Shown piece after piece: positions 43,025-52,765 of a stretch of DNA of 64,000 bases. Source of the DNA: Armatimonadota bacterium. GTDB taxonomy: Bacteria; Armatimonadota; UBA5829; DSUL01. Made by a program: the position numbers and the translations under genes. The stretch is from assembly GCA_020846715.1 (NCBI GenBank), contig JADLDK010000050.1:62001-126000 (forward strand). The letters are read 5' to 3'. Below the pieces are notes generated by a model. The model had not been told where the DNA came from and made no database searches. It saw only the letters and a program-made list of their open reading frames with translations. The stretch's first letter is position 1, and the number at the start of each line of letters is the position of its first letter.

Positions 43025-44342
43025 CAGCCTCAGACTCCTGAGATGACCGCTCAGGCAGTGTCACGACTATCCACTGCACCGCATATCCGTCCACAGCCGC
43101 CACTTCAAACCTACAATTTTCCACCTCGACACAGTCGTCAAGCTGAGGCATCTTCCCAAGGAGTCCCATGACAAGCCCGTTGAGAGTGCTCGCGTTGGGA
43201 TAGTCTATATCGACGCCAAACCGTTCGTTGAAGCTCTGGATGGTCATGGAGCCTGGAACGCGCCAGTGCAGCGCATCCAATTGAGACGCCTGGACGTCTG
43301 ACGCCTTCTCGTACTCATCCGGAATGTCTCCAATGACCTCTTCCAGGAGGTCCTCCAGCGTCACGATACCTGCAGTCCCGCCATATTCATCCACGACCAG
43401 AGACATCTGAATGCGCCGCGCCCGCATGTCTGAAAACAGCCCTTTGATGGACATACTCTCAAGGACGTGAGGCATCTCTCGGATCAGATCGCGCAGTCGC
43501 AAGCTTTCAGAGTCTCTAGCGCTAGCGGCCAGCAAGTCTTTGATATGAACCACTCCAAGGATGTGATCGACGCTGTCTTCGTAGACCGGAATGCGCGTAT
43601 ACGCCGATTCAGTGGCGATGTTGATCAGTTCAGGGACAGTGGCGTCCACACTTACGGCAAAGACGCGTATGCGAGGGATCATCACGTCGCGCACACGCCT
43701 CTCAGCCAGGCGAAAGACGTTATGCATGCGTTTCCGCTCTTTCTCCTCCAACATTCCGCCTTCATGGCTTTCGGTCACCAGCAGATCAATCTCCTCAGCT
43801 CCGTGTACATGTCTGCGGCCGCTGGAAGGTACCCTGAGGAGCCGGAGAATTGCGTTCGAGCTGCCATTCAACAGCCATATAAAGAAGAAAAGAAGCCTCA
43901 GCGAAAAGCGCATCGGCAGCACTGTTGCGCTTGCTACTTCAGAGGGATAGCGCACGGCGATACCCTTTGGCAACAATTCCCCAACAATCACCTGAAAAGC
44001 CACGAGCCCAAGCAGAACGAGAAGCGCGGCGGTGGCTCTTGCTGAGTGCGGCTCAAATCCAATGCTCTGCAAGCTCCGGCCAAGAGGGTCCCCAAAAGCG
44101 CTCTGGCCGACAGCGCCGACGATAAGGCCAGTGAGCGTAATTCCAACCTGGCATGCGGCAATGTAGGCATCCAGTCTGTGAGGATCGCTTACGATAGGGC
44201 GGAGCATTGCGGCCCACCGGTTGCCTTCGGAGGCCAGCTCGTCAACTTTTGTCCGGCGCAGACCCACAAAAGCAAATTCAGCCGCGACATACAGCGCTGT
44301 CACGAGTGTGAGCAACACCACAACAAGCATCGATGCTAACAT
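43017..44342 (-). CDS. CNNM/HlyC-CorC family membrane protein with CBS domains
   Basis: This protein of 441 residues has the same layout as its downstream neighbour: a DUF21 membrane part (TALYVAAEFAFVGLRRTKVD, FQVIVGELLPKGIAVRYP), two CBS domains starting VMIPRIRVFAVSVDATV, and a CorC_HlyC domain with VVDEYGGTAGIVTLEDLLEE. The pair are diverged paralogues. The ATG at 44342 opens the unit, facing a plus-strand membrane protein gene 211 bases away. Confidence 0.92.
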   Translation of the reverse strand: MLASMLVVVLLTLVTALYVAAEFAFVGLRRTKVDELASEGNRWAAMLRPIVSDPHRLDAYIAACQVGITLTGLIVGAVGQSAFGDPLGRSLQSIGFEPHSARATAALLVLLGLVAFQVIVGELLPKGIAVRYPSEVASATVLPMRFSLRLLFFFIWLLNGSSNAILRLLRVPSSGRRHVHGAEEIDLLVTESHEGGMLEEKERKRMHNVFRLAERRVRDVMIPRIRVFAVSVDATVPELINIATESAYTRIPVYEDSVDHILGVVHIKDLLAASARDSESLRLRDLIREMPHVLESMSIKGLFSDMRARRIQMSLVVDEYGGTAGIVTLEDLLEEVIGDIPDEYEKASDVQASQLDALHWRVPGSMTIQSFNERFGVDIDYPNASTLNGLVMGLLGKMPQLDDCVEVENCRFEVAAVDGYAVQWIVVTLPERSSQESEADE

Positions 44343-44553
44343 GGGCTGCCCTCATCGGCCGGCCGGCGCCTGCACCACACATCCAGAGGACGGCGACCAG
44401 CGGCGGAGTAATTACTATGGGGGTCTATATCAGGGTCTGAGGAATCAATGTTCATGTGTTGACCGACGCCGGGCATACCACCTCAGCGTCCGTTTTCACC
44501 CATTATCGTCCGGCATTTTGCTCCATTTGTCAAGAACCCAACGATCACAAAGA

Positions 44554-45786
44554 GTGTCCATCGACATCTGCAAGGCATTCAGTCAGACATCGCCGCAGCA
44601 GCGCGTTGCGCCTGCGGACATCACTGCTTTGACCCTGGCTGCCATTGCCGGAGCGTCGCTCAGCGCTCTGATCTTTCACATCCAGGCGCCGCTTAAGCTC
44701 GCTAACTACAACGATATCTGGTTTCAGGCAGATATTAACCGAGTGATCAATGACCTGGTAAACCCCGGACTTGGGCATGTGCGGGCGAACGTGCATCCGT
44801 TTTTTGCACTGCTCGGCGCCCCGGCGGTGATGGCAATCGGCGCCAGCCTGCGCTTGACGCCGCTCCAGGCTGCCGCCTGCCTGATGAATATACTCGCTGC
44901 TCTGTGGGGCGCGCTGCTATTCCTGCTCCTCAGACGATCGGGCTGCCGGACGGCGTCCGCCGGTCTCTACACAGCTATCGGACTTCTGAGTTCGGCAAAC
45001 TTGCTGTACTGCGGAATCGTGGAGACTTACGTGGCGGGGTCTATTTCCGTCTTGCTGGCCCTGCTGGCAGCCGCCTCTGTCAGCCATAAGAGATGGAGCG
45101 CTGGCGCGTTCATCGCAGTTGGCGCGCTCGCATTTGGCATTACTATCACCAACTGGTTCGGCGCCGCAGGGGCAACTCTGCTGTCGTGGCCTCGCCGCAA
45201 AGCGATAACGATTGTGTTTTCTGGGATGGCGGCTGGAATCGGACTTGCCGTACTCCAGGGCATTCTTCTGCCCGACAACCGAATGTTCTGGCATCTGGGC
45301 GCTGAGCGCAGTTTTCTGCGCCAGATCGATGTCCAATCCGTCGCGCTTGCCCTCTACACTGCCCTGGTGAACTCGATCATGCTGGCGAAAGTAGGCACGG
45401 CTGCGCCGGGTGAGATGACTGCTCAGACTTTTCTCCCGAGTAGTGTGATTGGAGCTATAGGAGCGCTAGCCTGGGTGGCATTGCTGACGATAGGCATCGC
45501 AGCGCTCTTGAGAATGCCAAGTCAACGGGCACTGCGCCTCAGTGCCGGGTTTATCCTGGCGTTCAATCTGGCTCTACACTCGGTATACGGTAGTGAGACG
45601 GTCCTTTACAGCCTGCACTTCGTTCCAGCGCTGATTGTCATCGCTGCTCTGAGTGAGCATACCAGACTGTCCAGAATCAGCAGAGCTCTAGCGCTGACGG
45701 TGCTGGTGTGCCAGGTCGCGGCGAATCTTCCGGAGTTGGCCCGGGCTATCGAGATGGCGGCACGCCTGAGCGTTGCCCAAGGGTAG
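44554..45786 (+). CDS. polytopic membrane protein, GT-C-like
   Basis: This protein of about 410 residues has roughly ten hydrophobic segments and few charged loops. An early luminal loop reads YNDIWFQADINRVINDLVNP, then HVRANVHPFFALLGAP, which recalls the first loop of membrane-bound mannosyltransferases (GT-C). A second motif is LLYCGIVETYVAG. No named family is certain. The frame extends up to 44221 but that part is antisense to the CNNM gene and has no hydrophobic start. I start at the GTG at 44554, with weak ribosome site AAAGA. Confidence 0.6.
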   Translation: MSIDICKAFSQTSPQQRVAPADITALTLAAIAGASLSALIFHIQAPLKLANYNDIWFQADINRVINDLVNPGLGHVRANVHPFFALLGAPAVMAIGASLRLTPLQAAACLMNILAALWGALLFLLLRRSGCRTASAGLYTAIGLLSSANLLYCGIVETYVAGSISVLLALLAAASVSHKRWSAGAFIAVGALAFGITITNWFGAAGATLLSWPRRKAITIVFSGMAAGIGLAVLQGILLPDNRMFWHLGAERSFLRQIDVQSVALALYTALVNSIMLAKVGTAAPGEMTAQTFLPSSVIGAIGALAWVALLTIGIAALLRMPSQRALRLSAGFILAFNLALHSVYGSETVLYSLHFVPALIVIAALSEHTRLSRISRALALTVLVCQVAANLPELARAIEMAARLSVAQG

Positions 45787-45788
45787 AG

Positions 45789-46175
45789 TCAGCTTCGCCG
45801 GGCTTTCATCTGCTCTCGAAGCTCCGCGTACGCCTCACGGGCGCGGCTGTATCCACTGTCCAGGCGCATAGCCGTCTCGTACTCGTGCAGAGCCTTTATG
45901 GGTTGGCCAGAAAGCTCATAAGCCCGTCCCAGATTGAATCGCAGGTTGGCGGCGCGAGGTTTGATCTGCGTCGCTCGGCGGAAGGCGAGAATAGCTGGTT
46001 CAAATCGTCGGAGTTGAGCGCAGGCCGCGCCCAGGCACGTAAATGCCTGCCAGTTCCCAGGCTCACGCCGAGTCCACTCTTCCAGCAGTAGAATGGCTTC
46101 GTCGAACTGCCCCTCTGACATCAACTGTTGCACGCGTTGCGTTGTGTCTCCGTCCATAGCCGACTCATCACCCAC
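45789..46175 (-). CDS. TPR-repeat protein
   Basis: This small protein of 128 residues has about three tetratricopeptide repeats: AILLLEEWTRREPGNWQAFT, LGAACAQLRRFEPAILAFRR and RFNLGRAYELSGQPIKALHE. TPR proteins act as protein-binding scaffolds. A GTG at 46175 and an ATG at 46157 both lie near the start; the ribosome site does not separate them. It follows the histidine kinase gene by 73 bases on the same strand and ends convergent with the membrane-protein gene. Confidence 0.82.
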   Translation of the reverse strand: MGDESAMDGDTTQRVQQLMSEGQFDEAILLLEEWTRREPGNWQAFTCLGAACAQLRRFEPAILAFRRATQIKPRAANLRFNLGRAYELSGQPIKALHEYETAMRLDSGYSRAREAYAELREQMKARRS

Positions 46176-46248
46176 AGGAATATGTCCTACGCCAGCATCA
46201 TATCAGTAACAGGCGGCAAATGCAAAACTTTGCGGACGGCAGTCAGAC

Positions 46249-47397
46249 TCAGTTGTTCTCTGCGGATGGAGAGGGGCCATCAATCGGCATTGTGATATGG
46301 ATCTCTGTGCCCTGACCCAACTCGCTCTGCGCCCAGATATGTCCACCGTGCGCTTCTACGGCCAGCCGGCAAAACGTCAGACCGATACCTGTGGAAGGCC
46401 CGGCTTTTTCCGCTCCGTTAGACTGCGCGTACTTTTCGAAAACACGCTTGAGATCGCTTGCAGGGATACCGCGGCCTGTGTCGCGGACAATCAGATGAGC
46501 GAGATGATCGCTCTCCCCGTCCAGGGACTGAATGCTGACATCCCCTCCTCGAGGAGTGAACTTCAGCGCGTTTCCAAGCAGGTTCACCAGCACGCGCCGG
46601 ATTAGCTCCGGATCCATATTGGCCTTCAGCCCGTTGCAGGAGTGGTGCAGATTGATACCAGACTCCTCCGCAATTGGTGTGACAATGCGACAGGCTTTGT
46701 CAGCGACATCCGACAGCTCGACTTTCTGCAGTCTGAGAGGCATTTCGCCTGCCTCCAGCTTGGAAACGTCCAGTATCTGATTCACCATCTCCAGCAGCCG
46801 CTGCCCGTCGCTGACCGCGAAGTCCACCATCTCCATTTGATCCGGCTCGAGGTCTCCCACCACGCCGTGCTGTAGAGTCTGCAACGACGTAATGATCCCG
46901 GTCAGCGGAGTGCGCAGGTCGTGCACAAGCATGTGCGTCAAGTCTTCACGCGCCCGTGTCTGCTGCTGGAGCTTCGCCAGAGCCTCGCGGAGATTGCGCC
47001 GGTCTCGTCCTATTCTCTCAAACGCCAAACCGATCGCAACGATAAACGCAAGCCGCAGCACTTCCGCTTCGGAATAGTTGAAAATCGACGTTTTGCCATT
47101 GGAGAGGTGGTACATCAACACTACAGCCACCGTGGCAGTCAGCAGACCTCGCAGGCCAAAGACGATGGCAGCCGGGAAGATGACCAGAACGTACAACACT
47201 GAGACGGGGTAGGCACGCCCAAAAAAGCGCAAATCCAGATAGTCCAGCACCCCTATCAGCGCCCACAGAATGAGCAGCATGCCCATCAGACGCTGCTTCT
47301 CAGAGAAGGATTGCGGGAGGACAGACAGCGAGTGTGTTAGATTGGAAATCGCCCCTGCCGCGGTCGGCGAATCAGTGTGTTCTTGCGTGCTGCTCAT
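46249..47397 (-). CDS. membrane sensor histidine kinase
   Basis: This protein of 382 residues has three or four hydrophobic segments in the first 130 residues (LLILWALIGVLDYLDLRFFG, VLYVLVIFPAAIVFGLRGLL). A short coiled linker leads to HisKA with LTHMLVHDLRTPLTGIITSL, where His is phosphorylated. The ATPase domain shows NLLGNALKFTPRGG, DTGRGIP and GIGLTFCRLAVEAHGG. The membrane part lacks a large periplasmic loop, so the signal is probably sensed in the membrane. No response regulator is adjacent. The ATG at 47397 follows an in-frame TTG and is preferred. Confidence 0.92.
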   Translation of the reverse strand: MSSTQEHTDSPTAAGAISNLTHSLSVLPQSFSEKQRLMGMLLILWALIGVLDYLDLRFFGRAYPVSVLYVLVIFPAAIVFGLRGLLTATVAVVLMYHLSNGKTSIFNYSEAEVLRLAFIVAIGLAFERIGRDRRNLREALAKLQQQTRAREDLTHMLVHDLRTPLTGIITSLQTLQHGVVGDLEPDQMEMVDFAVSDGQRLLEMVNQILDVSKLEAGEMPLRLQKVELSDVADKACRIVTPIAEESGINLHHSCNGLKANMDPELIRRVLVNLLGNALKFTPRGGDVSIQSLDGESDHLAHLIVRDTGRGIPASDLKRVFEKYAQSNGAEKAGPSTGIGLTFCRLAVEAHGGHIWAQSELGQGTEIHITMPIDGPSPSAENN

Positions 47398-47939
47398 CAA
47401 ATATCGGAATTAGTCTTCAACGCTCTGCGCGGCGCTTCCTCTCCGAAGACGAGGACTCGCGCTGCCAGGGCTGACAACACAGGTCTTCCCCTCTAAAGAA
47501 GAACCACTAACAATGCTTAGACGAAGCGAGCGCCCGAACTGTTCGCTCTGAAGGGGAAAACTCCTCCCATCCGGGTCACCAACCCTGGCAGGCCGACGCG
47601 ACACTGCCCCTCTGTCTGAGTTGTTCTGACGCGTACAAGGCCTTTGTTCACGCCGCAGTAGGGTAGTCCAGGCTGGTCACTCCTGTGGAGAACGCAGATG
47701 TCTATATTCTACCCGCACTCTCCACAGCCTGACATGTTTGCCGGAAAGACAATTCAATGCCTCTGGCTGTGCCATTAGCCCTGAGGCAAAGAGCGCAACG
47801 TGCCGATGATTGAACTGATGCAGCCAACTCTATCCAGTGCCCTTACAATTACAGGAATGTCGCAGACCGCCCCAGTCGCCTGTCTGCCGCTAACTGGCAC
47901 TCTCTGCGGAGAAGGCTGCACTTGCAAATGGAGTTGTGA
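47398..47939. other. divergent intergenic region, histidine kinase / HD-GYP
   Basis: This 542-base stretch must hold the promoters of the divergent kinase and HD-GYP genes. A nine-base inverted repeat CTGTGGAGA ... TCTCCACAG lies at 47683-47727. No gene with a recognisable product is present. Confidence 0.4.
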
Positions 47940-48617
47940 ATGACGCATATCAGATCGGCAGCAAGCGCCACTACCAGTAGAAATGCCGGCGCAGTCCAGG
48001 AAGAGACGACTCAGGCGCTTCTCAGCGTAGCGGGAGCAAGTGACGCTAACGCCCAGGGCCACAGCGAGCGCGTGCGCGACCTTTGTATGGACATCGGCGA
48101 GGCGATGGGGCTGGGCCCTTCGGCTCTGGCCGATCTGCGATATGCCGCCAGCCTCCACGACATCGGAAAGATCGGCGTCTCCAAAAGCATTGTGAACAAA
48201 ATCGGGCGACTCTCTGACGAAGAGTTCTCGGCGATGAAGCTTCATTCTGTCATCGGAATTCGCATACTGGAAAGGATCGAAGGACTCCAGGGCGCGCTTC
48301 CAATGATCAAGCACCACCACGAGTGCTGGAACGGGAGAGGATATCCTGACGGCCTTGCGGGTGATGACATTCCGCTAGGAGCCAGGATCATCTCGGTCGC
48401 CGAAACCTTCGACATCCTCACCTCGACCGTGCCATGGCGCGAACCGATGACGCTCGGAGATGCAGTTCAGGAAATCAGGCGCTGCTCCGGCACGCAGTTC
48501 GACCCGGAAGTTGTGGAAGCCTTTCTGAAAGTGGTGAAAAAGCTCGATACAACGGCGGAGGCTCTGGTAGAGGCTTTGCCGGAAGCTTCGCTCCAGACTC
48601 GAGAAGAGGCCGCCTGA
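47940..48617 (+). CDS. HD-GYP domain cyclic-di-GMP phosphodiesterase
   Basis: This protein of 225 residues is a nearly free-standing HD-GYP domain. It has the metal HD in SLHDIGKIGVSKSIVNKIGR and the GYP motif in HHHECWNGRGYPDGLAGDDI, followed by IPLGARIISVAETFDILTS. His in GHSERVRDLC is the first ligand. The enzyme hydrolyses cyclic-di-GMP. The first 30 residues are unstructured and no receiver or sensor domain is attached, so control must come from a partner, possibly the divergent histidine kinase. The start has GGAG six bases upstream. Confidence 0.93.
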   Translation: MTHIRSAASATTSRNAGAVQEETTQALLSVAGASDANAQGHSERVRDLCMDIGEAMGLGPSALADLRYAASLHDIGKIGVSKSIVNKIGRLSDEEFSAMKLHSVIGIRILERIEGLQGALPMIKHHHECWNGRGYPDGLAGDDIPLGARIISVAETFDILTSTVPWREPMTLGDAVQEIRRCSGTQFDPEVVEAFLKVVKKLDTTAEALVEALPEASLQTREEAA

Positions 48618-48626
48618 GAGAGTCAC

Positions 48627-49592
48627 TCACAGATCAACGATGGCCCAGACCGGAAAATGATCTCCCGCAGAGCGTGTTGCGCGGAAAAGCGAAGAGTTCT
48701 TCGGGCCTCGCAGGACCCCTGTAGCCCGCACACGCTTTCCCATGGCAGGACTTGCGAAAATGTAGTCAAAGCGGATCGGTGGGTATCGCGAAGTGAAGCG
48801 CGACTGTTCCGTCCACTCTGAGCCATCCGCGGCCCTGGCGCCCAGTGGCAAAACTGCGAGCTTGCCTTTCCCCTTCAGAATCCGAACAGTCGCCGACGCT
48901 GGATCGTCGTTGACATCCGCAAGCAGAAGAAAAAGAGACTGCGGCTGCGATTTCAGCCTATTGTCCCAGATTTCTCTGATCTTGTGGGCTTCCGCCTCTC
49001 TCTGCCGCGCTGAGTCTGCCCCACCCATCCGGGAGCGCAGATGCGTGACATACACGGAAAATGCCCTGGCGTTTCGCGGACGCAGCTCCACCTGCAGCAA
49101 ATCCCTCGAGAAGCGCGCAGACCCCGCCGTCGCTGACGTCTCGAGCGGGAGATGCCTGTAGCTCACAATCGCTCCCATTGGGATACGGCTGAGAACGGCC
49201 ACGTCTATGCCTCGGGTATCGTTTCCTTCAATCAGTTCAACATAGCGGTATCCCATCCCTGAGAGATACTTTTTGTTGAACTCCTCCAGAAAACCCCTGT
49301 TTTCCACTTCCTGAAGCCCCAGAACATCTGCGTTCAGTGCGCGAATGACCTCAGCGAGAGCTTTCAACTCCGCTAGTGGCTTGGACATCAACGTATCGCC
49401 CTTGTAGCGGTCAACGTCGGCGGCGTACGGATCGTCGTACGCGTCAAATAAATTCTCGACGTTGTAAGTCGCTATCTTTATCTCTGTGGCGGACGCCTGG
49501 AAGTGGCTGGCGGCCACCGTCATAGCGCAGCACAGAAAGATGAGACGCCACAGCTTCACCGTTTTCAACAGACGGACGGTGTGAGAAATCAC
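48627..49592 (-). CDS. secreted endonuclease/exonuclease/phosphatase-family protein
   Basis: This protein of 321 residues has a signal peptide (LIFLCCAMTVAASHFQASA) and the EEP fold. Visible catalytic motifs are IATYNVENLF, VLGLQEVENRG with the metal Glu, VYVTHLRSR with a catalytic His, LLLADVNDDP, and SAGDHFPVWA with the final Asp-His pair. It could cleave DNA or phosphate esters outside the cytoplasm. Its GTG start overlaps the VOC gene stop by four bases. Confidence 0.88.
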   Translation of the reverse strand: MISHTVRLLKTVKLWRLIFLCCAMTVAASHFQASATEIKIATYNVENLFDAYDDPYAADVDRYKGDTLMSKPLAELKALAEVIRALNADVLGLQEVENRGFLEEFNKKYLSGMGYRYVELIEGNDTRGIDVAVLSRIPMGAIVSYRHLPLETSATAGSARFSRDLLQVELRPRNARAFSVYVTHLRSRMGGADSARQREAEAHKIREIWDNRLKSQPQSLFLLLADVNDDPASATVRILKGKGKLAVLPLGARAADGSEWTEQSRFTSRYPPIRFDYIFASPAMGKRVRATGVLRGPKNSSLFRATRSAGDHFPVWAIVDL

Positions 49593-49966
49593 GCTTTGAG
49601 GACTTCTATTTCATATCCGTCCGGATCGCTGATGAAGTAGAAATGGCCGTTTACCGGTCCGTCCTCCGGCCAGAACTCGACTCCCTCAGGCTCCCACTTC
49701 TTCCGAAACGCATCCAGATCCGGCGTGTCGAACGCAAAGTGAAAGATGTCCTCGGGAAACTCGATAGCTCCAAAATCCGGTGAGTGGGCCAACTCCAGTT
49801 TGGTGGTGTTTCCCGGCAACTCCAGAAAGCAGAGTTGATTGCCGGCTGGAGACGTCGAGCGGCGCAGTTCTTTGAACCCGAACACGTCTGTGTAGAACCG
49901 CACGCTTTTGTCGAGATCGCCCACCCGGATGCGACAATGCAGGAATGTGGTCCGAAAATCGCTCAA
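49589..49966 (-). CDS. VOC-superfamily protein, lactoylglutathione lyase-like
   Basis: This protein of 125 residues has two beta-alpha-beta-beta-beta units of the vicinal-oxygen-chelate fold. It begins FLHCRIRVGDLDKSVRFYTD with the first metal His, has LCFLELPGNTTKLELAHSP with a Glu, IFHFAFDTPDLDAFRKK with the second His, and FYFISDPDGYEIEVLKA with the final Glu. This is the ligand set of glyoxalase I, which converts the methylglyoxal-glutathione adduct. The start is a TTG at 49966 with GGAGG eight bases upstream; the longer frame to 50056 has no such site. Confidence 0.88.
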   Translation of the reverse strand: MSDFRTTFLHCRIRVGDLDKSVRFYTDVFGFKELRRSTSPAGNQLCFLELPGNTTKLELAHSPDFGAIEFPEDIFHFAFDTPDLDAFRKKWEPEGVEFWPEDGPVNGHFYFISDPDGYEIEVLKA

Positions 49967-50136
49967 AACATGTTCCTCCCATGTGTCACGCCGCTGAGAT
50001 AATCGTCCGCGCAGGCAGTGACAGGGTAGAATATACTCTGTATCCGTCAAAACCACCGTTGTCTATTTGACAAGCGCCTGTGCGAGCGTGCGGTGCGCGT
50101 TCCAATAGCTGTAGCAAACTTCACGCACAACCTCAA

Positions 50137-51045
50137 ATGAAACAGACTGACTGGAAAATCCGGCTGCGCAATGTGCGCCGTGTCCTCGTGCAGGTCATGG
50201 TGATGAATATCCTGGTCGCCCTGGCAAAGCTAGTAGTCGGGCTCTTGACAAATACGCTGAGCATGGTCGCGGATGGAGTGCACTCGCTGCTGGACAGTCT
50301 CTCGAACGTAGTCGGGCTTGTGGGAGTAACAGCAGGAGCTCGACCGCCAGACTCCAATCATCCCTACGGCCATCATAAAATCGAAACGCTCACGTCTCTG
50401 GTAATTGGCGCCGTTGTCATCTACACAGCCATCGAGATTATTCAGGAGTCCGTTGCCAGACTCATCCATCAGCAACATCCTCACATAACATTTCTCAATA
50501 TCGTCGTTATGATTGTGACGATGGTAATCAACGTATTTGTGACTGCTTACGAGCGCCGTGCGGCGCGCCGGTACAACTCCGACATTCTCCACGCGGACTC
50601 CCTTCAGACACAAAGCGACATATTCGTGTCTGGAGGCGTTCTGCTGGCTCTTGCGCTGGCGTGGAGTGGCGCCACAATATTCGATCCGATAGCCGCGCTG
50701 GCTGTCACGGCAGCCATATTCTACAGCGCGTGGCTGATCTTCAAGCGCGCTACCCGCGTGCTCACCGACGAGACAGACATCGAGCCCGAGCAGATAGAGT
50801 CTGCTGCCTTGGGTGTAGAGGGCGTGCTCTCTGTCGAGAAGATACGGTCCAGGGGAACGGAGAAAAGGCGCTCTGTAGATCTTCATATCCGGGTCGATCC
50901 GGAGATTACCCTGCGCAAGGCGCACGAGATCACACACGATGTGCAGCGCGCAGTTGAGGAGTCCACAGGCGCGACAGACGTCATCATCCATACGGAGCCG
51001 CAGACCTCTGAGCCGGCAGAGCCACTCGGGCAGAAAACCCGGTAG
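50137..51045 (+). CDS. cation diffusion facilitator (CDF) metal exporter
   Basis: This protein of 302 residues has six hydrophobic segments. The first site motif MVADGVHSLLDSLSNVVGLV contains the D-x3-H/D-type pair, and the second HADSLQTQSDIFVSGGVLLA the H-x3-D pair. The C-terminal cytoplasmic domain, with VLSVEKIRSRGTEKRRSVDL, folds as the metal-sensing dimer part. CDF proteins export zinc, iron, manganese or cobalt in exchange for protons. I start at the ATG at 50137; an earlier in-frame ATG at 50080 adds 19 residues with no family similarity. Confidence 0.92.
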   Translation: MKQTDWKIRLRNVRRVLVQVMVMNILVALAKLVVGLLTNTLSMVADGVHSLLDSLSNVVGLVGVTAGARPPDSNHPYGHHKIETLTSLVIGAVVIYTAIEIIQESVARLIHQQHPHITFLNIVVMIVTMVINVFVTAYERRAARRYNSDILHADSLQTQSDIFVSGGVLLALALAWSGATIFDPIAALAVTAAIFYSAWLIFKRATRVLTDETDIEPEQIESAALGVEGVLSVEKIRSRGTEKRRSVDLHIRVDPEITLRKAHEITHDVQRAVEESTGATDVIIHTEPQTSEPAEPLGQKTR

Positions 51046-51063
51046 AAACCGTCTCGAGCAGAA

Positions 51064-52695
51064 CTACCTCCCACACGTTGACGCTCGGAGGGCGTGTGAA
51101 AGCCTGCTTTGGTTGTGCTTGATCACCTGGTCTGGAGTTGTCGCGATAGCTGGATTTGAACCCAAGGCCGTGACAATTCCAGTGACGCTGATATAATCAC
51201 CAATTTGAAAAGACCCTGCCGCCCCGAAGATGGATATGAGAGTCGGCTCCCCGAACACTTCAGAGCCGTCCCACAGCTTCAGAACAGGATCAACAGACAC
51301 AACTCTCCCACGCGCCGTGAAAACGAACGCATCCCGAACTGTGGCAATCAGTGGATGCGTAAGGGCGCGATTGTTGGCAACGACTCGGTGAGCCGTAGTG
51401 TAAGAGACATCCTGAGAAGCCGAGTTGCCTGAGGCGTCGTAGGCGACGACGTGAAATGCATGTTTTCCTGGTGAAGGCTCAGCAGTTAGGTTTCCTTTCC
51501 AAACGCCGTCGATCGGATCTTTCTGCAACGGAATATCGTCCGCCAGGGCGCTCGTGACGCCCACGTCATCCGTTGCTGTAACCGCCAGCGACACAATCTG
51601 ACCAGGCGCTGCGAGACCCGGACTCGCGGTGGTATTGACGATACTCGGAGCGGTGTCGTCGCTGGTTAGCAGAAATGCCGCTGGAGAGCCCTTGTAGCGG
51701 CCAACTCCCGTAATCTGCCCTGAATCGTTGATACCGTAAGCGCTCTCTAGAATCCAACCAGAGTCTGGAGGCAGCATAGAGTTGAGATCGGTCATTCCCT
51801 CCAGTGTATTGCGCCAGATAAATGCGTGCTGGGAAGTGTCTCCCGGTGTCGTTGAGTACCCCACCACGTAACCATCGGAGTTGATGCTGTAACCATAGCT
51901 GCGCGTTCCACCAAGGGTCCGCAGATCCCGCAGAGACCCGGCCGCCTCTCTCCGGTAGGCATGAGTCTCGCCAAGACTGGTCTTGGCGTAGCCGGTAATC
52001 TGTCCGCTGTTGTTGACAGCAGTTGCCCAGCTTTGCGCCCCACCCAGCGTGCCCAGACCAGTCATATTCTGGCCATTGGGGTCCGTCCGGAAGGCTTCTT
52101 TGATAAGCAGATCTGTAGTGGACGCATCTCCAACTACTTCGCCCAGATCATTGAGTGCGTTCGCCACGCTTACAGCGCCCTCGGCGGCTCCGGGCAGGAC
52201 GCCAAGGTCCTGAATGACGCCGTTGGAGTAGCGAAAAGCCCGCTGCGAGCCGTTTAGCAGTGCGAATCCGGCCACCTGACCGCTCGCATTGATCGCAGTT
52301 GCCTGACTGGAGCCGCCGCCTACCGGAAAGGTCCCCAGGTTCTCGATGCCGGAGTGTTCTGCCCAGCGAAACGCGCGAATGGAGTTGTCTTCCAGGTAAG
52401 AGTAGCCCGCGACATCCCCTGAATCGTTCAGCCCGTACGCCCTTCCGACACCTCCACCCAGCGTAGGAAGCAGTTCAATCCCCCTTCCGCCGATATAGCG
52501 GAACGCGCGCTCAAGGCCCGTGGTATATCCGGCGATGACACCTGAGTTGTTGATCGCGCGCGCTTGTGTGCCCGTCGTACCGGGAGCTACGCCGAGATTG
52601 ATCACGCGATAGCCGGCACAGGCGCCTCCGGATGTCAGGGTTGAACACGCAGCCGCCAGCAGTCCCAGAGCCAGCGCTCGTCTAAACTCAAACAT
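51064..52695 (-). CDS. secreted HAF-repeat protein with OB-fold-like C-terminus
   Basis: This protein of 543 residues has a signal peptide (ALGLLAAACSTLTSGGACAG). About seven HAF repeats follow between residues 30 and 340, e.g. ARAINNSGVIAGYTTGLERA and AYGLNDSGDVAGYSYLED. An Ig-like domain lies around residue 355-440 (KHAFHVVAYDASGNSASQDV). The last 90 residues form a small barrel, with FVFTARGRVVSVDPVLKLWD and ISVTGIVTALGSNP, similar to the ends of three other secreted proteins here. HAF repeats probably form a beta-propeller or solenoid on the outside. The ATG has AGGAGGAG upstream. Confidence 0.85.
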   Translation of the reverse strand: MFEFRRALALGLLAAACSTLTSGGACAGYRVINLGVAPGTTGTQARAINNSGVIAGYTTGLERAFRYIGGRGIELLPTLGGGVGRAYGLNDSGDVAGYSYLEDNSIRAFRWAEHSGIENLGTFPVGGGSSQATAINASGQVAGFALLNGSQRAFRYSNGVIQDLGVLPGAAEGAVSVANALNDLGEVVGDASTTDLLIKEAFRTDPNGQNMTGLGTLGGAQSWATAVNNSGQITGYAKTSLGETHAYRREAAGSLRDLRTLGGTRSYGYSINSDGYVVGYSTTPGDTSQHAFIWRNTLEGMTDLNSMLPPDSGWILESAYGINDSGQITGVGRYKGSPAAFLLTSDDTAPSIVNTTASPGLAAPGQIVSLAVTATDDVGVTSALADDIPLQKDPIDGVWKGNLTAEPSPGKHAFHVVAYDASGNSASQDVSYTTAHRVVANNRALTHPLIATVRDAFVFTARGRVVSVDPVLKLWDGSEVFGEPTLISIFGAAGSFQIGDYISVTGIVTALGSNPAIATTPDQVIKHNQSRLSHALRASTCGR

Positions 52696-52765
52696 AGCAA
52701 TCTTCTCCTCCTTTAGTGTAAGGCATGACCGGCGAAAACACCAGAGTCAGCACTTACCAGAGTTG

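Noticed and set aside
44221-44553. Upstream part of the membrane-protein frame
   Set aside because: It is antisense to the CNNM gene start and lacks hydrophobic segments; the protein most likely starts near 44554.
47775-48320. A 181-codon minus-strand frame opposite the HD-GYP gene
   Set aside because: The plus strand encodes an intact HD-GYP domain there; the frame is a shadow.
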